Positions 42,454 to 51,886 of a stretch of DNA of 64,000 nucleotides are shown piece after piece. The DNA is taken from contig CAXXKO010000024.1 in the NCBI GenBank assembly GCA_963666705.2, forward strand, positions 124,001 to 188,000, given 5' to 3'. A program made the position numbers and the translations under genes. Source of the stretch: G963666705 sp963666705 (GTDB lineage Bacteria; Pseudomonadota; Alphaproteobacteria; CADEGL01). A model generated the notes under the pieces. That model saw only the letters and a list, made by a program, of their open reading frames with translations. It did no database searches and was not told the origin of the DNA. Positions within the stretch are counted from its first letter, which is position 1. Each line of letters begins with the position of its first letter.

Positions 42454-43956
42454 CTATTCCTCCACCACCAGCTTGACCAGGTCGCCGGGGCGGGCCCAGT
42501 CGGTGGGGGCGAGGCCGTTGAGCACGCGGAAGCGCCGCACGCGCTCGTCGCGGTAGGGGAGCTGGCTCGCGAGCTCGACGTAGCTCTCGCCCGGCCGCAC
42601 CTGGCGCACCTGGAGGCGGTAGGGCCTCAAGCTTTGGCGCTCCTGCTGGGTCATACGGCGGAAGCTGAAGACCGAATCGCGGAAATTGGGGTCGAGCCGC
42701 CCCATTTGGCCGGGCGGGGCGGCGTAGAGGAGGCGGTAGATCGCTCCCCGGTCGCCGCGGATGGCGGCAATGCGGATGTCGATGGCCTGGCCCTGTTGAT
42801 CGACCCGCGCCGTGGCCGTGGCGCTCGCAAAGCCATTCACGTCGAGGGATTCGATATTGCGCAGCGAGGTGCCCTTGGCCCAGACGCGCAGGAGGTAGTC
42901 GCGCATGGACCCAGACCAGGGCTCGGGCGCGAGGACGAATTCCATGAAGGCGCCTTGCGGCCCCCTGGCCGTCACCTGCTCCTGGCCGTTGACGAGGTGG
43001 AAGTCGGGCGGCGCCACGAACCGGAAATCGAGGCCGGGGTGTGAGAATTCGCGCCCGCGCACGAACCCCTGCTCCGGGTCGTCGCCATAGAGGATGCCGT
43101 CGATCTTGCCGAGGTAGAGGTCGCGCTCGGTCATCGGCTGGTCGACCTGGAGGCCGATGGCGGCGGCGATGGTCTGCTCGACCCGGGCCGCCGTGCGCGG
43201 GTGGGTGGCGAAGAGGTCGAACTGGGCCGGCGCGTCGCCCTGGCCCGCGAGGGCGCCCTCGAGGCCCTCGTTCGCCTCCATCTTCTTGAGGAAGCCCGAC
43301 ATGCCGCGCGGGCTGTAGCCGGCATTGGCCATGAAGCGGACGGCGAGCTTATCGGCCTCGTTCTCATGCTCCCGCGAGTAGCTCTGCAGAGCGACGAGGG
43401 CGATGGGCTCCGCCAAGTCCGCGAGCCCCTCCATGGTGCTGCCCTGGGTCATGGTGCCGAGCAGGCCGAGGATGCCCTGGGCGAGGAGCGTGCGGCTGTA
43501 GCGCTGGGCCGTGTGGCGCGCCGTCACATGGCCGATCTCATGCGCGATCACGCCGGCGAGCTGCGCTTCGTCGTCGGCGAGCGCCAGCAGGCCGCGGGTC
43601 ACGTAGATGTAGCCCGCCGGCAAGGCGAAGGCGTTGACCACCGGGCTGTTGAGGATAGTGATGCGGTAGGTGATGTCGGGCCGGGCCGAGACCAGGCCGA
43701 GATAGGTGGCGATGCTCGAGACGTACTTGGCGAGCTCGGGGTCGCGGTACTCGCCGCCGAAGGCGGCCACGATCTTGGGGTGCTCCGCCTCGGCCAGCTT
43801 CTTGGCCTCGGATTCGGGCAGGATGAAGTCGGTGAGGAAGTCCTGCTGCGCGCCCGAGGGCAGGGGCGCCAGCATCACAAGAGCCGCCAGGGCCGCAAGC
43901 GCGGCCCCGCGGAGCATGGCCCGGCCCGTGCCGGCTATAGAGCGCCATCGTTGCAT
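42454..43956 (-). CDS. M48 family periplasmic metalloprotease (BepA-like) with LysM-like C-terminus
   Basis: 500 residues. Signal peptide (about 1-37, LRGAALAALAALVMLAPLPSGAQ). The zinc motif HEIGH is at 139-143 and the third ligand in SREHENEADKLA (E198). After the protease domain comes a mixed region with GFASATATARVDQQGQAIDIR, and the last ~60 residues (VRQVRPGESYVELASQLPYRDERVRRFRVLNGL..PGDLVKLV) resemble a LysM-like fold. Members such as BepA control outer-membrane protein quality. It is unrelated to the catabolic operon, with which it is convergent. Confidence 0.88.
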   Translation of the reverse strand: MQRWRSIAGTGRAMLRGAALAALAALVMLAPLPSGAQQDFLTDFILPESEAKKLAEAEHPKIVAAFGGEYRDPELAKYVSSIATYLGLVSARPDITYRITILNSPVVNAFALPAGYIYVTRGLLALADDEAQLAGVIAHEIGHVTARHTAQRYSRTLLAQGILGLLGTMTQGSTMEGLADLAEPIALVALQSYSREHENEADKLAVRFMANAGYSPRGMSGFLKKMEANEGLEGALAGQGDAPAQFDLFATHPRTAARVEQTIAAAIGLQVDQPMTERDLYLGKIDGILYGDDPEQGFVRGREFSHPGLDFRFVAPPDFHLVNGQEQVTARGPQGAFMEFVLAPEPWSGSMRDYLLRVWAKGTSLRNIESLDVNGFASATATARVDQQGQAIDIRIAAIRGDRGAIYRLLYAAPPGQMGRLDPNFRDSVFSFRRMTQQERQSLRPYRLQVRQVRPGESYVELASQLPYRDERVRRFRVLNGLAPTDWARPGDLVKLVVEE

Positions 43957-44030
43957 CTGAGTCTATATATGGATCGACTCGCCCGTCAACCAAGGCCCCA
44001 ACGATCCGTCCTCGAGACGAGCCGCTCTGT

Positions 44031-45158
44031 TCAAGGGCTGAAGATCAGCACCAGAAAGACGAAGAACAGGACGAGGTGTAGCGCACCCTGAAGCACGTTC
44101 GTTTTCGCGCTGCCGAAGGTAAGCATGCTGACCGCGAGGGTGAGGACGAGCAGGATCATGTTGACGGTGCCGAGCCCGAGGACGATGTCCTGCCCGATCG
44201 CGAGGCCGATCAGCAAGGCGGCGGGAACGGTCATCCCGATGGTCGACAGCGCCGAGCCGAGGCTGATATTGACCGAGCGCTGCAATCGGTCGGCCGCCGC
44301 CGCATTGAGCGCGCTGACGCCTTCGGGGGCCAGGACCAGGATGGCGATCAACACGCCGCCCACGGCGGCCGGGGCGCCCAGCCCGGCAACGCCGTAATCG
44401 ACGAGCTTGGCGAGACTCTTGGCCAGCAGCACGATGGGAAGCATGGTCAGGACGAGCAGGCCGATGTGATAGGGCAGGGAGCGGACGTCGTGACGGCCCC
44501 CGGCCCCCGGCGCTTCTGTTTCGACCTCCTCGACACCGCCGCCGCCGCCCTCGGGCTGGATGAAGAAGCTCCTGTGGCGCGCCGCCTGCATGGTGAGAAA
44601 GACCCCGTACAGGAGCAGCGTGACGATCGAGAAGGCGATAGCCTGGACCGGCGACAGGGTCGGCTCGGCGGTTGAGACCGTATAGGCGGGCAGGATCAGC
44701 GCCACCGTTGCGAGCGGCGTGATCACGGCGAGGAAGGCGCCGGCACCCTGGAGGTTGAATTCCTGCTCCCTGTGGCGGAGCCCGCCCACGAGCAGGGATG
44801 CCCCGACCATGCCGTTGAGAACGATCATGAGGATCGCGAACATCGTGTCGCGCGCGAGCGCCGGGTCGGCCTCGCTCGTCAGCATGATCGTGGCGATCAG
44901 CGCGACCTCGATGCCGATCACCGCCAGGGTCAGGGTGAGCGTGCCGAGCGGCTCTCCGAGAAGCCCGGCCAAGGCATCCGCGTGCCGCACCACACCGAAC
45001 GCGCACAGCAGGATGATCCCGAAGATCCCGACGAAGAGCAGAGTGAAACTCACCGGGTTGCCGAGGTCGCGGAGCAACGGATCGCCGAAAAGCGTCAGGA
45101 GCACGACAGTCGCACCGCCCGCCAGAACGGCGATCTCCGAGCGAAGAAACCGCAACAA
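44031..45158 (-). CDS. Ca2+/H+ antiporter, ChaA-like (CaCA superfamily)
   Basis: 375 residues, about eleven hydrophobic segments. The two alpha-repeats of CaCA exchangers are visible: GIEVALIATIMLTSEADPAL..MIVLNGMVG in the first half and LVLAPEGVSALNAAAADRLQ..GSALSTIGMTVP in the second. A glycine/acid-rich cytosolic loop (about 200-222) separates them. Inner-membrane cation/proton exchange. It starts 15 bp before the 3' end of the secreted gene 45173-45943, so the two are probably co-transcribed. Confidence 0.88.
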   Translation of the reverse strand: MLRFLRSEIAVLAGGATVVLLTLFGDPLLRDLGNPVSFTLLFVGIFGIILLCAFGVVRHADALAGLLGEPLGTLTLTLAVIGIEVALIATIMLTSEADPALARDTMFAILMIVLNGMVGASLLVGGLRHREQEFNLQGAGAFLAVITPLATVALILPAYTVSTAEPTLSPVQAIAFSIVTLLLYGVFLTMQAARHRSFFIQPEGGGGGVEEVETEAPGAGGRHDVRSLPYHIGLLVLTMLPIVLLAKSLAKLVDYGVAGLGAPAAVGGVLIAILVLAPEGVSALNAAAADRLQRSVNISLGSALSTIGMTVPAALLIGLAIGQDIVLGLGTVNMILLVLTLAVSMLTFGSAKTNVLQGALHLVLFFVFLVLIFSP

Positions 45159-45172
45159 GGCGAGACCTCCCC

Positions 45173-45943
45173 CTATTCGATGAGCGTCACCCTGCGGACG
45201 AATCCCTCGGCGTTGCCGCCGCCGCCGGATTTGCCCGTATCGGCGGCGATCGCCATGCCGGAGATCACCGGATCGTCGTCACCTTCCTTGTCGAAATAGG
45301 TCCGGTACGCTGCCATGAGGTCGAACCTCGACGTGACCACTTCGCCGGGCTCGGGCCGGTCGAGGCAGACATATCGGCCGCCCTTCTGGAAATAGCGCCC
45401 GATATAGGGCTCTCCCACCTTGTCGTCCTTGCACAGGAACAGGCCGATGAAGTAGGGGCTGTCGGGCACCAGCCACGACCCGCTCGAGACGCGCTCGTCG
45501 CCCAGGAAAACGTAGACCATGATGGCTTCGTTGTTCACCTTGCGCTCGTAGGACGCCCCTTCGGGAAACCGGTTTACGCCCCATTCGATCTCGATATGCT
45601 TGAAGGCGGGCGCGTTGATGCTCTCGTTCATGAGCAGGCCGAACGCTTTGCGCTTGTTCTCGATGATCAGGCCGTCCCCGTCGGTGTCGAGCTCCACCCG
45701 ATCGCGGCGCTTGGCGTCCTCCTCGAAGACGAAGCCCTTGGCCTGGAGCCAGTCCTCGACCGGTCCCTCGGCGTAGTCCGAGAAGTCGATTTGTTGCACG
45801 ATCCGATCGGGTGTATCGGCCGCCGCGGGTCCGCTCCCCATGGCGACGGCGGGCAATGCGGCCAGCATGAGCCGCACGGCCCAGCGCAACCCGGCCGCGC
45901 GCGTGGGGCCGGTGGCTTCCAGGTTCGGTCGACGGTCGTTCAT
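45173..45943 (-). CDS. Secreted DUF3047-like protein
   Basis: 256 residues with a signal peptide (basic start, LRWAVRLMLAALPAVAMGSGPAAA). The mature part reads IDFSDYAEGPVEDWLQAKGFVF, IEIEWGVNRFPEGASYERKVNNEAIMVYVFL, matching the general layout of DUF3047 (a beta-rich extracytoplasmic family of unknown role). ATG 45943 is chosen because it begins just before the signal peptide; the longer frame upstream overlaps the flavin hydroxylase gene in another frame. Confidence 0.72.
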   Translation of the reverse strand: MNDRRPNLEATGPTRAAGLRWAVRLMLAALPAVAMGSGPAAADTPDRIVQQIDFSDYAEGPVEDWLQAKGFVFEEDAKRRDRVELDTDGDGLIIENKRKAFGLLMNESINAPAFKHIEIEWGVNRFPEGASYERKVNNEAIMVYVFLGDERVSSGSWLVPDSPYFIGLFLCKDDKVGEPYIGRYFQKGGRYVCLDRPEPGEVVTSRFDLMAAYRTYFDKEGDDDPVISGMAIAADTGKSGGGGNAEGFVRRVTLIE

Positions 45944-45992
45944 CTTCCACCTCCAGTTCGTTCGGGACGGCCGTCCCATTCGATTGCCATTG

Positions 45993-47183
45993 CTATGGCC
46001 CGTCGTAGAGCCAGGCCAGGCCCTCGTAGGATTGCTCGGGGGTGCGGGCGCCGAGGACGTGGTTGCGCAGCTCGCGGCGCACGTCGCCCGCATGATAGAC
46101 TTCGCCCAGGAAACGAGCCATGAGCTGGACCCGCGCCGTGCGCAGGTAACGTACCCGCTGGTAGGCCTGGAAGGCGGCGGCGAAATCGCCCTCCGCCGCC
46201 TCGACCTCGTCGGCGAGGCAGACCGCGTCCTCGATGGCCATGCAGGCACCCTGGGCGAAATATTGCAGCATCGGGTGGGCGGCGTCGCCGAGGAGGGTCA
46301 CGCATCCCCGGCTCCAGTCCTTGATGGGCTCGCGGTCGCACAGGACCCACATGCGCCACTCCGGCACCTTCTCGACGAGGCTCATGGGCTCGGGGCCGAC
46401 GCGCGCGAACCGGCGCATGAGCTCGTCCCGGTCGCCCGGCTCGTTCCAGCCCTCGACATACTTGTCGCTCTGGAACACGGCGACCAGGTTGAAGAGGCCC
46501 GAGCGCCGCAAAGGATAGTGCACCAGGTGCGTGCCCGGCCCGGCCCACAGGGTGGCTGCGTTCCAGCGCATGTCCTCGGGCACCGCCTCGATGGGCAGGA
46601 CGGCGCGGTAGGCGATGTGGCCCGAGACCCGCGCCGCCCCGTCGCCCACGAGCTGCGCGCGGACGCCCGACCACAGGCCGTCGGCGCCGATCAGCGCCCG
46701 GCCCTCGACCTCGCGCCCGTCCGCGGTCATCGCCGCGACACCCGCGCCCGTCTCCCGGTACCCGGATATGGGGCAGGCGGGCTCGAGGCGGATCAGGTCT
46801 ATCGCCCCGCAGGCGTCGAGGAGGGTGGCGTGCAGGTCGGCCCGGTGGATCACCGCATAGGGCGCGCGGAAGCGGGCGCGGAAGGCCTCGCCGAGCGGGA
46901 CGCGCGTCACCACCTCGCCCGAGAGGCTGTCCATCATGATGAGGTGGTCGATGAAGACGGCCGTCCGTTCGACCCGCTCCCGCACGCCGAGGCGGTCGAA
47001 CATGCGAAAGACGTTGGGGCCGAGCTGGATGCCGGCGCCGATCTCGCCAAACTCGGCGGCCTGCTCGAAAACGATCGAGCCGATGCCCTTGCGCGCGAGC
47101 GCCAGGGCCGCGGCGAGCCCGCCGATACCGCCGCCCACGATCGACACCGGCCACAAAGCCTCTCCCTTTCCGCCCACGCCCAT
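45993..47183 (-). CDS. FAD-dependent aromatic monooxygenase (3-hydroxybenzoate 6-hydroxylase/salicylate hydroxylase-like)
   Basis: 396 residues of the group A flavin hydroxylase type. FAD-binding GGGIGG (about 17-22), FEQAAEFGEIGAGIQLGPNVFRM, the GADGLWSGVR motif (about 180) and GDAAHPMLQYFAQGACMAIEDAV (about 296-319). The pattern of GAGIQLGPN and LQYFAQGA is close to 3-hydroxybenzoate 6-hydroxylases, which make gentisate with NADH; salicylate hydroxylase is the main alternative. No ring-cleavage gene is near. Confidence 0.87.
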   Translation of the reverse strand: MGVGGKGEALWPVSIVGGGIGGLAAALALARKGIGSIVFEQAAEFGEIGAGIQLGPNVFRMFDRLGVRERVERTAVFIDHLIMMDSLSGEVVTRVPLGEAFRARFRAPYAVIHRADLHATLLDACGAIDLIRLEPACPISGYRETGAGVAAMTADGREVEGRALIGADGLWSGVRAQLVGDGAARVSGHIAYRAVLPIEAVPEDMRWNAATLWAGPGTHLVHYPLRRSGLFNLVAVFQSDKYVEGWNEPGDRDELMRRFARVGPEPMSLVEKVPEWRMWVLCDREPIKDWSRGCVTLLGDAAHPMLQYFAQGACMAIEDAVCLADEVEAAEGDFAAAFQAYQRVRYLRTARVQLMARFLGEVYHAGDVRRELRNHVLGARTPEQSYEGLAWLYDGP

Positions 47184-47282
47184 CTCCCCCCTTCCTCGAC
47201 CCGGCGCCCTTCATTCCCACCGAATCACCATCGGCCGCGCCGTGCTCTTGTCCGAGCCGAACGCTCCGCGGGCGCCGCGCCG

Positions 47283-49229
47283 TCATCGATCGAGCGCGGC
47301 CCGTACCTTCTCCGCCACGTCGGATACGCGGAAGGGCTTGCGCACGAGCTCGTCGTCTCCGGGTACCTGACCCGCCCGGATGCCGGCAATCTCGATATAG
47401 CCGGACAGGAACAGCACCTTGAGATCGGGCCGCATGCGGCGGGCTTCGACGGCCACTTCCGGGCCGTTCATGCCTCCCGGTAGAACCACGTCGCTGAACA
47501 GCAGGGCCACGTCCGGGTGTTCGCGCAGCGCCGCGAGGGCGGCCTCGCCGTCCGCCACCCCGATGGCGGCGTACCCGAGGCCCTCGAGCACGTCGATCGC
47601 CAGCATCCGCACCTCGTCATCGTCCTCGACGACCAGGATGGTCTCTCCCCCGCGCGGCCGGTCCTTCTCGCGGCCCGGGGCCTTCGCGTCGCTCTTCGCC
47701 TTTCGCACCGCCGGCAGGTACAGCTTGACCGTCGTCCCCTGGCCGACCTCGCTCTCGACCTCGACATGACCACCCGATTGCCGGATGAAGCCATAGACCA
47801 TGCTGAGGCCGAGCCCGCTGCCCTGGCCCACCCCCTTGTTGGTGTAGAAGGGCTCGAAGATGTGCTCGACGACCTCCTCCGGCATGCCCTCGCCGGTGTC
47901 GCGGACCGTCAGAGCTACGTAGGGCCCGGCCTCGATGTCCGGGTCGGTGACGGCGAAGTCTTCGCCGATTTCGATATTGCTGGCCGCGATGGCCAGCACG
48001 CCGCCGCCCGGCATGGCGTCGCGCGCGTTGATGGCGAGGTTGAGGATGACGTTCTCGAGCTGGCCGGGATCGGCCTCGACGTGCAATAGGCCCGGCTCGT
48101 GCTTCGTTTGGATTTCGATCGTCTCGCCGAGGGTGCGGCGCAGGAAGTCCAGCATGCCATCCGCGAGCGCATCGATCTCGATCGACCGCGGCCGAAGGGT
48201 CTGCTTGCGTGAGAAGGCGAGAAGCTGGCTCGTGAGCTCGGCGCCGCGTATCGCCGCCCGCGTCAATGCGTCGAGATACCCTTTCAGGGAGTCGCCCTCC
48301 CCGAGCTCCTCCATGGCGAGGTCGGCGTTCCCCAGGATGACCGCCAGCAGGTTGTTGAAATCGTGGGCGATGCCGCCCGTGAGCTGCCCCACCGCCTCCA
48401 TTTTCTGGGCCTGGCGCAGCTGCTCTTCGGCCCGCTTGCGTTCCGTGACATCTGTGCCCATGACGTAAACGCCCAAGACGCCACCGCCGGCTCCGAGATG
48501 GGGGATGTAGATAAATTCCATATCGCGTGTCGTCCCGTCCGGATAGCTCAACTTGTACTCGGCGCTCCGATCCCCGCCCGCCAATGCACGTTCCATATCA
48601 GGCCGAATTTGCTCGTAGCGGGCGGAACCGACAATCGCTTCGACCCTCTGGCCGATAAGCTCCACCGCTCGCCGTTCGTACAAGCTCGCGTAGCTTTCGT
48701 TGACGAACTGGTAGCAATTGTCGGTATCGAAATAAGAGATGAAGACCGGCAAGGCGTCCGCGATCAGCCGGACTCTCTCCTCGCTCTGGCGCAGGGCCTC
48801 AGCGGCCCTTTTTATGTCGGTGATGTCGCGCCCGACGCCGACCAGGCCCCGGATGCGTCCGTCCGCGGTGCGAAGCGGGCCTTTCCTGACCATGATCCAT
48901 CGGGTGATTTCGCCAAATTTCATCTCCAGCTCGAAAGTCTGGATCTCGCCGAAATCGAGCACGCGGCGGTCGGTCTCGTTGACGAGGTCGGTGTTGATTT
49001 GGGGGAACAGCTCTGCTTCCGTCCGGCCGATGATCTCCTCGGCGGGTTGTGCGAAGAGCGCGGCGGCCTCGGCATTGACCGATTGGTAGCGCCCGTCGGT
49101 GTCCTTGACGAATAGCTCGTCGGTGACGCTGTCCATGAGCGCGTTGAAGGTGATCTCCTGTTCGCGCAGGGCCGCTTCCGCCTCCTCCGCCTGCTTGCGC
49201 TTGGTGATATTCGTTCCGGTACCCCTGTA
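47283..49229 (-). pseudogene. Hybrid PAS sensor histidine kinase-receiver, N-terminus lost to IS21
   Basis: What remains: the end of one PAS domain (YRGTGTNITKRKQAE), two further PAS domains (about 50-165 and 175-290 counted from a start inside the IS), a HisKA domain with the phospho-accepting His in GGIAHDFNNL, an HATPase domain (NLAINARDAMPGGG, DTGEGMP, GSGLGLSMVYG) and a C-terminal receiver (ILVVEDDDEV, FSDVVLPGG, RKPF). The frame runs on for 25 codons into the IS21 end (to an ATG at 49304), so a shortened kinase could still be made. The original sensor N-terminus is not found on the far side of the element. Confidence 0.85.
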
Positions 49230-49343
49230 TGAGAACGGCGGTGACAAATTAGTCCACGGAAGCGGCGGGATTTCCCAGCCGCGGGCGGAGTAAAACTCTG
49301 CCACCTGTAGCCTTCGATCTTTTTTGAGATGGAAGGCGGGAGG

Positions 49344-50843
49344 ATGTACACCGTGGACCTATATCTGCGCGTTCGGCTGGCCTGCCATGTTGATGGTCTG
49401 AGCCAGCGAGAGGCGGCAAGTCGGTTTGGCATTGCGCGCGAGACGGTGAGGAAGATGCTGCGGCATTCGGAACCGCCGGGATATCGGCGACGCCAGCCAC
49501 CGAAACGCCCGAAACTGGCCCCCTTCACGGATATCATCGACCGTATTCTGGAGGAGGACCGAACGGTTCACCGTAAGCAGCACCACACGGCGAAGCGTAT
49601 ATTCGCGCGCCTTCGCGACGAACATGGCTTCACGGGCAAAGAGACCATCGTGAAGGATTACGTTCGGGAACGGCGCCTTCGTCGGCGTGAGATGTTTGTG
49701 CCGTTGTCACATCCTCCGGGCCATGCTCGAGCGGACTTTGGCGAGGCGGATGCGATCATCGCCGGCGTCAAGTATCGGGCGCATTTTTTCGTCATGACAC
49801 TTCCCCACAGCGATGCCTGCTTCGTTGCGGCCTACCCGGCGGCGACGACGGAGGCCTGGCTGGACGGGCACAACAGAGCCTTTGTTTTTTTCGGCGGCGT
49901 TCCCCAATCGATTCTTTACGACAACGACAAGTGTCTGGTGTCGCGCATCTTGTCAGATGGCACGCGGCAACGAACGCGGGCGTTCAGCGGGCTGCAGTCC
50001 CATTACCTCTTCGAGGACCGCTACGGCCGTCCCGGCAAGGGTAACGACAAAGGCAATGTGGAGGGGGTGGTCGGCTATGCCCGGCGGAACTTCATGACGC
50101 CGCGTCCCCGGTTCGCGAGCTGGGACGCCTTCAATGGCCACCTGGAAGAGCAATGCCGCAACCGGCAAGGCAACGTCCTGCGCGGCCACCGCGAGAGCAT
50201 CGGCGAACGGTTTGTGCGTGACCGCGAAGCGTTGAAGAGGCCACTGCCGGCACCGTTCGACGCGTGCGACAAGCAGGGCACGCGGGTCAACTCGCTGTCC
50301 CTGGTGCGCTACCGGACGAATGACTATTCCGTGCCCGTCGCCTACGGCCATCAGGAAGTCTGGATCCGTGGCTATGTCCACGAGGTGGTTATCGGTTGCG
50401 GCGCCGGGATCATTGCCCGACACCCCCGTTCCTACGACCGGGAAGACATGGTCTTCGATCCGATCCACTACCTGCCTTTGCTGGAGCACAAGATCGGTGC
50501 CCTGGATCAGGCCGCGCCGCTAGCCGGATGGGAACTGCCTGATGCCTTCCCAACCCTGCGCCGTCTCCTGGAGGCGCGCATGGGCAAGGCCGGCAAGCGG
50601 GAATACGTCCAGGTCCTTCGGCTTGTGGAGACCTTCGATCTCGAGGTGCTTCACGGCGCGGTGAAGGACGCCCTGCGCCTGGGTGCGATCGGCTACGACG
50701 CCGTCAAACACCTTGTGCTGTGCCGTATCGAGCGACGCCCGCCCAAACTCGACCTGGATATCTATCCCTACCTGCCTCGGGCCAACGTGGCGACCACGGC
50801 CGCCGCCAGTTATATGAGCTTGTTGGGTGGAGGCGCGTCATGA
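49344..50843 (+). CDS. istA: IS21 transposase IstA
   Basis: 499 residues from ATG 49344 (MYTVDLYLRVR, the start shared with copy 2); an ATG at 49329 is possible. The N-terminal helix-turn-helix GLSQREAASRFGIARETVRKML is followed by a DDE integrase core with PGHARADFGEAD, FGGVPQSILYDND and GKGNDKGNVEGVV (last acidic residue), then a Mu-type C-terminal domain. The stop overlaps istB (ATGA). Intact. Confidence 0.95.
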   Translation: MYTVDLYLRVRLACHVDGLSQREAASRFGIARETVRKMLRHSEPPGYRRRQPPKRPKLAPFTDIIDRILEEDRTVHRKQHHTAKRIFARLRDEHGFTGKETIVKDYVRERRLRRREMFVPLSHPPGHARADFGEADAIIAGVKYRAHFFVMTLPHSDACFVAAYPAATTEAWLDGHNRAFVFFGGVPQSILYDNDKCLVSRILSDGTRQRTRAFSGLQSHYLFEDRYGRPGKGNDKGNVEGVVGYARRNFMTPRPRFASWDAFNGHLEEQCRNRQGNVLRGHRESIGERFVRDREALKRPLPAPFDACDKQGTRVNSLSLVRYRTNDYSVPVAYGHQEVWIRGYVHEVVIGCGAGIIARHPRSYDREDMVFDPIHYLPLLEHKIGALDQAAPLAGWELPDAFPTLRRLLEARMGKAGKREYVQVLRLVETFDLEVLHGAVKDALRLGAIGYDAVKHLVLCRIERRPPKLDLDIYPYLPRANVATTAAASYMSLLGGGAS

Positions 50844-51610
50844 CCGATACGCCGCAAGTGTTGCTGGCCCATCACCTCAAGACCCTGAAACTGCCGACGT
50901 TCCTGCGCGAATACGACAAGCTGGCCCGCCAATGCGCCACCGAGGGCGCCGACCATGTGCGGTATCTTGTCCGTCTGACCGAGTTGGAACTGATCGACCG
51001 TGAGCGCCGCATGGTCGAGCGGCGGATCAGACAGGCCAGGTTCCCCGCCGTCAAAAGCCTCGACAGCTTCGACTTCAAGGCCATCGCATCGCTCGACAAG
51101 ATGCTGGTTCTGGAGTTGGCGCGATGCGAATACGTCGAGCGTCGTGAGAATATCATCGCGCTCGGCAACAGCGGAACCGGCAAGACCCATATCGCCCTCG
51201 GTCTCGGTCTGGCGGCCTGCCAAAAGGGGCTCTCCGTCGGCTTCCTCACGGCCGCTGCCCTGGTTCATGAACTGATGGAGGCCGGGGATGAAAAACGCCT
51301 GTTGCGCCTGCAGAAGCAACTGGCAAAGTATCACCTTCTGATCATCGACGAACTCGGCTTCGTGCCGCTCTCGAAGACCGGCGCCGAGCTGCTGTTCGAA
51401 GTCTTCAGCCAGCGCTACGAGCGGGGCTCGATCCTGGTGACCTCCAACTTGCCGTTCGATGAGTGGACGGAGATATTCGGCTCGGAACGCCTGACCGGGG
51501 CTTTGCTGGACCGCCTCACCCACCATGTCCATATCCTGGAAATGAACGGCGAGAGCTATCGTCTCAACCAAAGCCAAAAACGGCGGAAATCCCCAAAAAT
51601 ACCTGCTTGA
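50840..51610 (+). CDS. istB: IS21 helper ATPase IstB
   Basis: 256 residues, AAA+ fold: Walker A GNSGTGKTH, Walker B LLIIDELGF, sensor VTSNLPF and the C-terminal RLTHHVHILEMNGESYRL. It assembles on target DNA and directs IstA. Coupled to istA by a 4-bp overlap; it uses the same MTDTPQVLLAHHL start as copy 2. Confidence 0.95.
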   Translation: MTDTPQVLLAHHLKTLKLPTFLREYDKLARQCATEGADHVRYLVRLTELELIDRERRMVERRIRQARFPAVKSLDSFDFKAIASLDKMLVLELARCEYVERRENIIALGNSGTGKTHIALGLGLAACQKGLSVGFLTAAALVHELMEAGDEKRLLRLQKQLAKYHLLIIDELGFVPLSKTGAELLFEVFSQRYERGSILVTSNLPFDEWTEIFGSERLTGALLDRLTHHVHILEMNGESYRLNQSQKRRKSPKIPA

Positions 51611-51886
51611 CCGCCGGTGCAATGGTTGACCCGGTGGGTCCACAGGAACCTCCCACGCTGCTTCGCTCCGCGTAACGCAAGCGCTACACGAAGCAGCGCG
51701 GGTCCCTCCTATGGACTACCGGGACAACCCCCCAACACCGCGTACCGCATAACGTCAAGTGGACTAGTTTTGCTCCGCCCGGGTGGACTAATTTTGCTCC
51801 GCCGTTGACATCGCATGGTCGGCGCGGGGTGACGCCCGCTCGCCGCATGGACGGCGCCATTTTGCTTCCATAATCGCGCACCGGGT

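Larger units (their letters stand above)
49230..51810 (+). mobile_element. IS21-family element, copy 1
   Basis: 2581 bp with ends TGAGAACGGCGGTGAC.. (left) and the complement of TGTCAACGGCGGAGCA.. (right), sharing AACGGCGG and AATTAGTCCAC. The right end carries two tandem copies of GTGGACTARTTTTGCTCCGCC, the multiple terminal repeats typical of IS21. It holds istA and istB. The flanks (..CCCCTGTA and TCGCATGG..) show no target duplication, unlike copy 2, which points to a rearrangement after insertion. 51611-51809 is non-coding and has a CGCTGCTTCG/CGAAGCAGCG inverted repeat. Confidence 0.9.
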
